Shown here piece by piece: positions 16,841-24,165 of a stretch of DNA of 64,000 nt. The notes under the pieces are model-generated. The model was given only the letters and a program-made list of their open reading frames with translations. It ran no database searches and was not told the DNA's origin. The number at the start of each line of letters is the position of its first letter. Positions within the stretch are counted from its first letter, which is position 1. The position numbers and the translations under genes were made by a program. Source of the stretch: JABDEZ01 sp965276955 (lineage in GTDB: Bacteria > Bacteroidota > Bacteroidia > Chitinophagales > Chitinophagaceae); assembly GCA_965276955.1 (NCBI GenBank), contig CBDIBP010000042.1, forward strand, positions 62,001 to 126,000, given 5' to 3'.

Positions 16841-18040
16841 TCACCCCTCAATCGCCCCCACCACACTCCTCCTCACCAACCCCACCAGCAGCACCACACT
16901 CACCCCCATAGCAGCCCACACCGGCCAGCCAGGTAGCAATGATAGCTCCAGGTTTTGCCCCGACGCCCAGTACCTTGCACCTGCCTGCACGGCAATGGCT
17001 ATGCACATAGACAAGCCCACCATCCCCAATACCATAGGCAGGAAACGGCGCAGCATGAACCTGCTGAGATATCGGGGACTCACACCCAGTTGCAGGAGCA
17101 AAGTCAGCGATTGCTGCGCCTTGCTTATCGTAAGTTCTATGAACAATATGAACACCAGCGCTCCTATCCCCATCAGCAATATGGCCAGTACACCCGTAGC
17201 GCCCGATACCACTACTACTATAGCGCGCACCTTGCTCCACCGCAGTTGTTCGGCATTGGTAGTGTAGTCGTGCTGCGCCAGGTAATCTGTAAATTGCTTG
17301 TTCGATGCGTCTTGTACTTTCAGTATCAGCCGAGAGGGTAATGAGGCTGCGTTATCGCCATAGGTCTTGTTGCCATAGGTAATAAACGATTCCGGCACCA
17401 GTACCGAGCTGATGCGGTCTGAAAAACCGGTAACATGCGCTGTATAATGCTGTGCGGTATTAGCATAGCTGATCTTCAGGTCCAGCGATATCGTCTTCAC
17501 GGTCGATTGACTCAGCTGCGGCAACCCCCTGCTCAGTGCAAACCCATAGTTGTACAGGTTCAGAAATTCAGAAGAGAGTATCACCGGCACTTGTGTATTA
17601 CCCGGCTTCCAGCTCCACTCATCCGGCTTCTTATCTATGAATCTATCCGGCACCGCTTCTAAAAACATTTCAGTTGCAAACCCCAGCTTATCGTTCAGCG
17701 ATGCATATACCGGGAAATGGTTGCTGATCAGCATACCTGCATCCTGCACCTGCGGGGCTTTTTTAATGTCTGCTATTTCGGCATCGGTAAATATGGTCGC
17801 GCCAGGCTTACCCATGTTCTCATCGGTCACCCGCTTGCTCACGGTCAGGAAGGTGCTGCCCAGGCTATCGGTATCACTTTTGCCATGTAGTAGTTCTTCA
17901 AAGTTCCACCATATCATTACAGAGAGCAGCAATAGGGTAGTGCCTATACACAGCGCCAGCAAAGCCGCTCCCAGCCTGCTCGATCGGTTCCCTTGCAGCA
18001 GCAGTTTTTTCAGCAATACATTCGGTGCGCTCTGGCTCAC
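16841..18040 (-). CDS. FtsX/MacB-like ABC transporter permease
   Basis: A 399-residue membrane protein with an N-terminal helix (about residues 22-45), a ~200-residue extracytoplasmic domain and three C-terminal helices, the FtsX-like layout. The start ATG overlaps the stop of the ATPase gene by four bases (ATGA), so the two are co-translated. It probably forms a lipoprotein- or peptide-type exporter or mechanotransmission complex; the cargo is not evident. The C-terminus is rich in valine and glycine. Confidence 0.8.
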   Translation of the reverse strand: MSQSAPNVLLKKLLLQGNRSSRLGAALLALCIGTTLLLLSVMIWWNFEELLHGKSDTDSLGSTFLTVSKRVTDENMGKPGATIFTDAEIADIKKAPQVQDAGMLISNHFPVYASLNDKLGFATEMFLEAVPDRFIDKKPDEWSWKPGNTQVPVILSSEFLNLYNYGFALSRGLPQLSQSTVKTISLDLKISYANTAQHYTAHVTGFSDRISSVLVPESFITYGNKTYGDNAASLPSRLILKVQDASNKQFTDYLAQHDYTTNAEQLRWSKVRAIVVVVSGATGVLAILLMGIGALVFILFIELTISKAQQSLTLLLQLGVSPRYLSRFMLRRFLPMVLGMVGLSMCIAIAVQAGARYWASGQNLELSLLPGWPVWAAMGVSVVLLVGLVRRSVVGAIEG

Positions 18041-18681
18041 AGCAATATTTTTTTAGTGTAGGGGAAATAGTGATTCTCATCCAGGTCAGCCAGTATCATT
18101 CCTGCTTTGTTGGCACTCACTACCTCTTGTATAAGCACGCACGCTTTTTCGGTATTGGCTTTGTCAAGGTGGCTAAAGGGTTCATCCATCAGCAGCCAGC
18201 TAAAAGGTTGCAGCAAAGCCCTGATGATAGAAACCCTTTGCTGTTCTCCATAAGACATCGTGTAGGCCGGCGAGTTCTTCTTATCCTTTATTCCCAGCCG
18301 GTCCATCCATTCTTCTACTATTTGCGGGGCTATGGTATTGGTCATTGCCCGTTTTATCTCCAGGTTCTCCCACGCCGTCAGCTCCGGGAACAACCGCATA
18401 TCCTGGAAGATCACACTAATGTTATTAGTTCGCAAAGTAGCTAATTGTTCTTTCGAGATGTTTTTTATATCCTCCGTTCCCCACTTCACGGTACCACTAT
18501 AGTCATCACGCAGGCGATACAGTATATGTATCAGCGTAGTTTTTCCAGTACCCGATGGCGCTTGTACAAAAACGTACTCCTGCGGCAGCAGCACAAGGTT
18601 TTGCTGCCATATGCCCGATGGTCGGTTAGCCAGTTTGTCGCGGAGGGGTAATGGTATTATCTGTTGCAGGGATACTTGCAT
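18037..18681 (-). CDS. ABC transporter ATP-binding protein (LolD/FtsE-like)
   Basis: A 214-residue ATPase. Walker A is APSGTGKTTLIHIL (near residue 40), the Q-loop is VIFQDMRLFPELTAWEN, the signature is a divergent MSYGEQQRVSIIRAL in place of LSGGQ, and Walker B is WLLMDEPFSHLD. The stop overlaps the start of the downstream permease gene, making a two-gene operon. The family (LolD, MacB, FtsE) energises FtsX-type permeases. Confidence 0.88.
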   Translation of the reverse strand: MQVSLQQIIPLPLRDKLANRPSGIWQQNLVLLPQEYVFVQAPSGTGKTTLIHILYRLRDDYSGTVKWGTEDIKNISKEQLATLRTNNISVIFQDMRLFPELTAWENLEIKRAMTNTIAPQIVEEWMDRLGIKDKKNSPAYTMSYGEQQRVSIIRALLQPFSWLLMDEPFSHLDKANTEKACVLIQEVVSANKAGMILADLDENHYFPYTKKILL

Positions 18682-18763
18682 GAATATGGTATAGCTATTG
18701 GTGTATCAAATGTAATGAACTGTAATGACGTTGTAACATACCCGCTTTTTAGTAAATTTAGGT

Positions 18764-20542
18764 ATGATTCAGCGTCTTTTCGACATCGTTGCCGGCCGTG
18801 CGGCAGAAGAACCCAATGCCACTATGCTTGCTGCCAAAGAAAATGGCGAGTGGGTCACTTACAGCAGCGCACAGGTGTGGGACACTGCACGCAAACTGGC
18901 TGGGGGCTTGCTATCGCTGGGTATTGCCAACGAAGATGCTGACCCCTTAAAGCTCGAAAAGGTATCCATTATATCAGCCAACAACCCGCAGTGGATCATT
19001 ACAGACATTGGCGTTCAGCTTGCAGGGGCGGTACTTACGCCCATCTATCCCACCATTAGCCCGCATGAGCTTATTTTCATACTCAACGAGGCTGGAGTAC
19101 GCATCCTCTTTCTGGCGAGTGCCGAGCTGCACGAAAGGTTCAAAGACACGTACAGCCAGGTGCCCACATTACAGCACATATTCTGTTTCGATCAGGTAGC
19201 CGGTGTCCGCAACTGGAAAGAACTGATCGATCAAAACAAATACGCTGACGAAAAAGTAGCGGCACGCATAGCACCACAAACTTTGGCCACCATCATATAT
19301 ACTTCAGGCACCACCGGCAACCCCAAAGGGGTCATGCTTAGCCACCACAATGTGGTCAGCAATGTAATTGACAGTATGCCCGCGTTCACATTTGCCATCA
19401 AGGGCGAGAAAGCGCTTAGCTTCCTGCCGCTCAATCACATCTTTGAGCGCATGGTCACATATATTTACCTTAACGCGGGTGTTGCTATTTACTACGCTGA
19501 AAGCATGGATACCATAGGCGCCAACCTCAAAGAGGTGAAGCCTATGGTATTCACCACAGTTCCCCGCTTGCTCGAGAAAGTTTATGAGCGTATCATGGCT
19601 ACCGGGCTTGAGCTGAAAGGTATCAAGCGCGCCCTCTTCTTCTGGGCGCTTGATCTCGGTAAGCGCTACGATAACGCCATAGCCATGGGCTGGTGGTACA
19701 ACCTGCAGCTGGCCATTGCCAACAAACTCATTTTCAACAAGTGGCGTGAAGCGCTGGGCGGCAATGTAAAGGCCATAGTAAGTGGGTCTGCGCCTTGCCA
19801 GGTAAGGCTCATACGTATATTTAGCGCTGCACATGTCACCATTATGGAAGGGTATGGCCTCACAGAAACATCCCCTGTGGTCACCGTTAACCGTTTTGAA
19901 AGCGCGGACCGTCGTGCAGGCACCGTAGGCCCGCTTATCCCTAATGAGCAGGTGCAGATAGCCGAAGATGGCGAGATATTGGTGAAAGGCGAAAACGTAA
20001 TGATGGGCTACTACAACAAGCCCGAAGCTACTGCCGAGGCCATAAAAGATGGCTGGTTCCATACCGGCGATATTGGCACCTGGCAAGAAGGTCGTTTCCT
20101 TAAGATCACCGATCGTAAGAAGGAGATATTCAAAACATCGGGTGGTAAGTACGTAGCACCATCGGCCATTGAGAACAAAATGAAGGAAAGTCCGTACATA
20201 GAGCAGATGATGGTGATAGGCGATGGGCGCAAGTTTGTTACTGCTCTTATTGTTCCCAACTTTACACAGATACGCAAGTACCTGGCCGATAACCAGCCCC
20301 AGCTAACATTGTCTCCATCTAATAAGGATCTGGTGAAAATGCCGGAAGTAGTAGCGCATATCCAGTCGCAGATAGACAAGTATAATCCGCTTTTCAGTCA
20401 TCCCGAGCAGGTGAAGAAAGTCACCTTGTTGCCAGATGAGTGGACCGTTGATACCGGAGAGCTTACACCATCACTAAAAGCCAAAAGAAAGGTGATAGAA
20501 CAGAAATACAGTAAGGCTATAGAGGCTATGTACGAAGGCTGA
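18764..20542 (+). CDS. Long-chain acyl-CoA synthetase (AMP-binding)
   Basis: A 592-residue adenylate-forming enzyme that activates fatty acids to acyl-CoA through acyl-AMP. The AMP-binding P-loop TIIYTSGTTGNPKGVMLSH is near residue 175, FLPLNHIFERM near 225, YGLTETSPVV near 368 and GWFHTGDIG near 432, all typical of the long-chain type. No signal peptide; the protein is expected at the membrane surface. It is divergent from the ABC pair. All catalytic motifs are present and length is normal for FadD-like enzymes of Bacteroidota. Confidence 0.93.
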   Translation: MIQRLFDIVAGRAAEEPNATMLAAKENGEWVTYSSAQVWDTARKLAGGLLSLGIANEDADPLKLEKVSIISANNPQWIITDIGVQLAGAVLTPIYPTISPHELIFILNEAGVRILFLASAELHERFKDTYSQVPTLQHIFCFDQVAGVRNWKELIDQNKYADEKVAARIAPQTLATIIYTSGTTGNPKGVMLSHHNVVSNVIDSMPAFTFAIKGEKALSFLPLNHIFERMVTYIYLNAGVAIYYAESMDTIGANLKEVKPMVFTTVPRLLEKVYERIMATGLELKGIKRALFFWALDLGKRYDNAIAMGWWYNLQLAIANKLIFNKWREALGGNVKAIVSGSAPCQVRLIRIFSAAHVTIMEGYGLTETSPVVTVNRFESADRRAGTVGPLIPNEQVQIAEDGEILVKGENVMMGYYNKPEATAEAIKDGWFHTGDIGTWQEGRFLKITDRKKEIFKTSGGKYVAPSAIENKMKESPYIEQMMVIGDGRKFVTALIVPNFTQIRKYLADNQPQLTLSPSNKDLVKMPEVVAHIQSQIDKYNPLFSHPEQVKKVTLLPDEWTVDTGELTPSLKAKRKVIEQKYSKAIEAMYEG

Positions 20543-20626
20543 TAAGTTAAGATAAATAAAATATTTTTGAATGGTAACGTAATTGTACCGACTTTTGTCA
20601 TTCAAATAAGAGACCGAATACAAAGA

Positions 20627-21880
20627 ATGACATTTAGCGAGTTACAATTGATCGCGCCCATACTGAGCGCATTGGCAGAAGAAGGATATACGAACCCCAC
20701 CCCAATACAGGAAAAAGCCATACCGATAGTATTAAGTAAGAAGGACCTGCTGGGCGCCGCCCAGACCGGTACTGGAAAAACAGCAGCATTTGCACTGCCT
20801 ATGCTGCAACTGCTCAGTCAGGGCCCACAAGATAAGCACAGGACCATAAAGGCGCTGATACTTACGCCTACACGCGAATTGGCCATACAGATACAGGAAA
20901 GCTTTGCCGCTTACGGCAGACACCTGGACCTGAAGCAAATGGTGGTATTTGGTGGTGTGCCACAAGGCGCACAGGTACAAGAACTGAAAAGAGGGGTCGA
21001 TATATTGGTAGCTACTCCTGGCCGCCTGCTCGATCTGATGACCCAGGGGTTCATCGATCTCAGGAATATTTCTATTTTCGTGCTCGATGAGGCCGATCGT
21101 ATGCTGGACATGGGTTTCATACACGATGTGAAGAAGGTAGTGACCAAATTACCTGTCCGTCGCCAAAACCTGTTGTTCTCTGCCACCATGCCCGCTGAGA
21201 TACAAAAGCTGGCCGACACTATACTGGTAAATGCAGAGAAGGTAGAGGTAACACCTGTATCTACTACTGCAGAGACCATTGCACAAAGCTTATACTATGT
21301 AGATAAGAAAGACAAGCGCAACCTCCTTACCCACTTGCTCAATGGCAAGAATGTAAAGAGCGCGCTCGTGTTCACCCGTACCAAGCACGGCGCCGATAAG
21401 GTAGTTGCCAACCTTGATAAGGATGGTATACGTGCCGAAGCTATACATGGTAACAAATCGCAAGGTGCCCGTCAGCGCGCGCTCAACAACTTTAAAGAAG
21501 GCAGGATAAAAGTGCTGGTGGCTACAGATATCGCGGCCCGCGGTATCGATATCGACCTCATATCCCATGTTATCAACTACGAGCTGCCCGAGGTTCCGGA
21601 GACCTATGTGCACCGCATAGGCCGTACCGGCCGTGCCAATGCTACAGGTATAGCTTTCTCGTTTTGCGATGAGGAGGAAATGGACAACCTGAAGCAGATA
21701 CAGAAACTCACCCGTATACAGATACCTGTAGAAGAGGGGCACCCGTATCCCATGGCAGCATCGGGCATGGTAAAAATAAACCTGCCAAAGAACAAAGAAG
21801 TGGTGCAGCGCCCCAATGCTATACCACAGCAGCACAGCGGTCGTCCGCAAACCCGCAATACCCGTGGCAAGCGCTGGTAA
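20627..21880 (+). CDS. rhlE: DEAD-box RNA helicase, RhlE-like
   Basis: A 417-residue RNA helicase with all family motifs: Q motif GYTNPTPIQEKAIP, AQTGTGKTAAF, PTRELAIQ, VLDEADRMLDMGF, SAT, and HRIGRTGR in the C-terminal RecA domain. The tail is short, basic and disordered (GRPQTRNTRGKRW), as in RhlE proteins that act in ribosome biogenesis or RNA decay. The ATG at 20627 is preferred over an in-frame ATG at 20567, since it begins directly with MTFSEL, the usual family opening. Confidence 0.92.
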   Translation: MTFSELQLIAPILSALAEEGYTNPTPIQEKAIPIVLSKKDLLGAAQTGTGKTAAFALPMLQLLSQGPQDKHRTIKALILTPTRELAIQIQESFAAYGRHLDLKQMVVFGGVPQGAQVQELKRGVDILVATPGRLLDLMTQGFIDLRNISIFVLDEADRMLDMGFIHDVKKVVTKLPVRRQNLLFSATMPAEIQKLADTILVNAEKVEVTPVSTTAETIAQSLYYVDKKDKRNLLTHLLNGKNVKSALVFTRTKHGADKVVANLDKDGIRAEAIHGNKSQGARQRALNNFKEGRIKVLVATDIAARGIDIDLISHVINYELPEVPETYVHRIGRTGRANATGIAFSFCDEEEMDNLKQIQKLTRIQIPVEEGHPYPMAASGMVKINLPKNKEVVQRPNAIPQQHSGRPQTRNTRGKRW

Positions 21881-21917
21881 AGGTCCCTTCACAAATTTAA
21901 TGGTACAATTTTTAAGT

Positions 21918-21948
21918 CATGGTGATAGCGCAATACGCTATCACCATG
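21918..21948. promoter_or_regulatory. 13-bp perfect inverted repeat including the cytochrome c start codon
   Basis: Arms catggtgatagcg and cgctatcaccatg enclose the loop caata. The last three bases of the right arm are the ATG at 21946. In the transcript the start codon would be paired, and the hairpin also lies 38 bases after the rhlE stop, so it may regulate translation or end the upstream message. Confidence 0.6.
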
Positions 21949-22344
21949 AAATATTTTTCCCTGCACACCACGGCTTCTATTTGCATCGGTCTCATCTTTT
22001 TATATGTGGCCATAAATAGTTGCACCAACAGGGGATCCAGCACATCTGTTTATACACAAGACGCTGCTGCCGACACTACCAGGGCAGCAGGTACCGGCCT
22101 GGTGAATACCACGCGCGGCAAAGAACTTTTCCAGCAGAAATGTATGGCCTGCCATGGTGTAAATGGCGATGCCCGCAACAACAACGCTGCAGACCTCAGT
22201 ATGACACGACTTGACAGTCTGGGCATAGCCACCACCGTGCTCAACGGTCGCAATACCATGCCTCCGTTCAAAGATGCTATCTCAAATGAGGACCTCTCCA
22301 GTATCATTGTGTATGTGAGAACACTAAGGGGCAACGGACCGTAA
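21946..22344 (+). CDS. Small exported c-type cytochrome
   Basis: A 132-residue protein with a hydrophobic N-terminus (MKYFSLHTTASICIGLIFLY) and a cysteine just after it (VAINSC), which may be a lipobox. The haem motif CMACH lies in KELFQQKCMACHGVNGDAR, and a distal methionine candidate is in NTMPPFKDAISNEDL. This is the usual class I cytochrome c layout: CxxCH near the domain start and MPxF near the end. It probably carries electrons at the periplasmic face. An in-frame GTG further upstream would place the hairpin inside the coding region. Confidence 0.82.
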   Translation: MKYFSLHTTASICIGLIFLYVAINSCTNRGSSTSVYTQDAAADTTRAAGTGLVNTTRGKELFQQKCMACHGVNGDARNNNAADLSMTRLDSLGIATTVLNGRNTMPPFKDAISNEDLSSIIVYVRTLRGNGP

Positions 22345-22729
22345 CTATCCCCTCCCAAACTTACTGAACAAGTACAAGTACACCATTTTTGATAGTCGCA
22401 TCAGCCAGGGTTGCAACACTATCACCACACCTATACTGGTAAATAGGTAGTAAAAGAAACTATTGTCCTTGTAAGACAAGCCGAAAATAGGCCAGTACCC
22501 ACAATATGTTCAGGAAGAAGATGCAAACAGTAAGGGCATAGTTGATGCCGCCGCCATTGTTGCTTTCGTTCACCATCTTGTGGCCGCATACCGCGCAATG
22601 CTCTACCATGGCCACGCATTTTCCAAGCGGGAACACGCTTTTATTCACGAACACACGTCCTTTACGGCAATTGGGGCACTTCATCCCAAAGAACGCGGGC
22701 AATAAAGCAGGCTTGGTCTCCTCTCTCAT
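22345..22729 (-). pseudogene. DUF983 membrane protein, frameshifted by one extra G
   Basis: The first part (MREETKPALLPAFFGMKCPN...) carries the two zinc-like pairs CPNC and CAVC and the first membrane helix. The frame then ends early. Removing one base from the ccc run at 22498-22500 (GGG on the gene's strand) restores YWPIFGLSYKDN, a second helix and VLQPWLMRLSKMVYLY, ending at 22345. The restored length, about 127 residues, is normal for DUF983. Total span is 385 bases, one more than a multiple of three, which agrees with a single insertion. Sequencing error in a short homopolymer is as likely as real decay. Confidence 0.75.
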
Positions 22730-22933
22730 AGCAGCGCAAAGATAAATAATTGGTACTCAATATTTAATGTTGTTATTTTTCCTGCTACCTGGCAAGCGTA
22801 CTGTTCCACGCATCCACTCGTGAAACTGTGTATATCTTCTTTTGTTCACAGCAACTTATAGGTAGTATCTTGCCCCTTTTTTATCTTTTTATTGTGTAGA
22901 GTGATACTTTTAGTTCAAATTTATAGTGGCAGC

Positions 22934-23079
22934 AAATTTCCGGTGTCGGTAAAAACCGGTAAAAGCAGAAATTAAATTTTCTAACAATAAAAAGCCACCA
23001 CAGCGGTTTCTATAAGAAATGGTAACACAAAATTTCCGGTTTTATTTTTTCTTACCGACCGGAAATTTTTAAATTGACC
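22934..23079. repeat. Palindromic ~145 bp repeat, copy 1
   Basis: Begins aaatttccggtgtcggtaa and ends ttaccgaccggaaattt then aaattgacc; the two ends are inverted repeats of each other (17 matching bases, a 2-base insert in the left arm). A second copy lies at 23939-24082 in the same orientation, sharing the ends, the internal gccaccaca and a T-rich block. Size and terminal inverted repeats suggest a small non-autonomous (MITE-like) element or REP-like repeat. No coding potential. Confidence 0.7.
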
Positions 23080-23099
23080 AAGTGTTCAAATAGCCATAC

Positions 23100-23873
23100 A
23101 TGTCTCACATACCTTTTATATCTCTGTTGTCAATTACTATTCTTTTTTGCCAGTTTTCATTGGCTCAGGAGTACAAAATTAGTTTTGAACACTATCCTAA
23201 TGGTAAAAAAAAGAAATGTATTGAATACATTGCAGGACAGCATTCGGCTTCCACCAACATATATTTATATAATAGCAGGGAAGATGTTATAAAAATTACA
23301 ACAATAGATGATGACCCGGAAGAGTCGGCATATGTACAGCATATAGGTTATGATGAACACCACCGGATAATACAAAAGGGTACTACCTTTTATGAGTATA
23401 ATGGTAATGGAACATTGAAGAAATGCATCTACAAGCTGCCCCAAAGCCACATAGTTACTACTTTTATGTACAACAAAAACGGACGCCCCATAAAAGCAAC
23501 AGATGTGAGTGGCAATTTTGTACAAATAGCTTTTTACAACCCTAAATACGTCCGCCCGCTGCTTTCAAAAGACTCAGTGACGAACGAAATAAATGAGCAC
23601 TTTTTTGATAATAAGATTGATTCTACTGCAGACTATTTGCTAGGTAAGCTCATACGCTACAGTTATTTCACTTATGATGCAATGGGCAACTTATTGCAGC
23701 AAAGAGATTGGGACAGTAAAGATGAGTATTTAGATTCGAACATAGAGGTACTCTACACGTATAAGTATAACACTGCTGGTGAATATATAAATGATACGAT
23801 AATGTACTTGGAGAAAAATACAGGCAAGATAATTCCTCGGTCGGCCATGAAATTTAAGAAAAAATGGCCTTGA
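23100..23873 (+). CDS. Secreted YD-repeat-like protein of unknown function
   Basis: A 257-residue protein with a signal peptide (hydrophobic residues 5-19, then SLAQEY), so probably exported. The mature part has tyrosine-rich units that look like weak YD/Rhs-type beta motifs (YDEHHRIIQKGTTFYEYNG, YFTYDAMGNLLQQRDW, YTYKYNTAGEY), separated by irregular sequence. No catalytic motif is visible. It is the only gene between two copies of the palindromic repeat, so it may be accessory DNA. Composition is more AT-rich than the conserved genes around it. Confidence 0.72.
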   Translation: MSHIPFISLLSITILFCQFSLAQEYKISFEHYPNGKKKKCIEYIAGQHSASTNIYLYNSREDVIKITTIDDDPEESAYVQHIGYDEHHRIIQKGTTFYEYNGNGTLKKCIYKLPQSHIVTTFMYNKNGRPIKATDVSGNFVQIAFYNPKYVRPLLSKDSVTNEINEHFFDNKIDSTADYLLGKLIRYSYFTYDAMGNLLQQRDWDSKDEYLDSNIEVLYTYKYNTAGEYINDTIMYLEKNTGKIIPRSAMKFKKKWP

Positions 23874-23938
23874 ACTAAGAGAACTACTTACTGAATTCTA
23901 TTCGCTTGCCGGATAGGTACATAATATCGCTAATTATA

Positions 23939-24082
23939 AAATTTCCGATATCGGTAAAAACCGGTAAGATTATAAATTTGCTATATGCACATATGAGCCA
24001 CCACAAAGGTTTTCAAAAGCTAATAGTCTCCAATTACCGGATTTATTTTTTTCATTGGTACCGGAAATTCTGAAAATTGACC
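23939..24082. repeat. Palindromic ~145 bp repeat, copy 2
   Basis: Same organisation as copy 1: aaatttccgatatcggtaa at the left, tcggtaaaaaccggtaa shared with copy 1, gagccaccaca in the middle, and accggaaatt...aaaattgacc at the right. It ends 38 bases before the rpsA promoter box. Confidence 0.68.
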
Positions 24083-24119
24083 CTTCAAATTAAATTTTCT
24101 TATTTTCCTTATGTATCAT

Positions 24120-24127
24120 TATCTTTG
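24120..24127 (+). promoter_or_regulatory. -7 promoter element of rpsA (TATCTTTG)
   Basis: A perfect TAnnTTTG box 39 bases before the rpsA start, in a T-rich region. The -33 element is not clear. The predicted message would start near 24134. Confidence 0.55.
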
Positions 24128-24146
24128 CCATCCCAAAAATCTATTT

Positions 24147-24156
24147 AAAAAGGAGG
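24147..24156 (+). promoter_or_regulatory. Strong Shine-Dalgarno (aaaaaggagg) of rpsA
   Basis: AAAGGAGG, complementary to the 16S rRNA 3' end, ends nine bases before the TTG start at 24166. Such a strong match is unusual for Bacteroidota, where most genes lack one, and it fixes the TTG as the start codon. Confidence 0.75.
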
Positions 24157-24165
24157 ACCAAAAAA

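Noticed and set aside
19304..20086. Minus-strand frame within the acyl-CoA synthetase gene
   Set aside because: Opposite the catalytic motifs of a clear gene, with no homology pattern.
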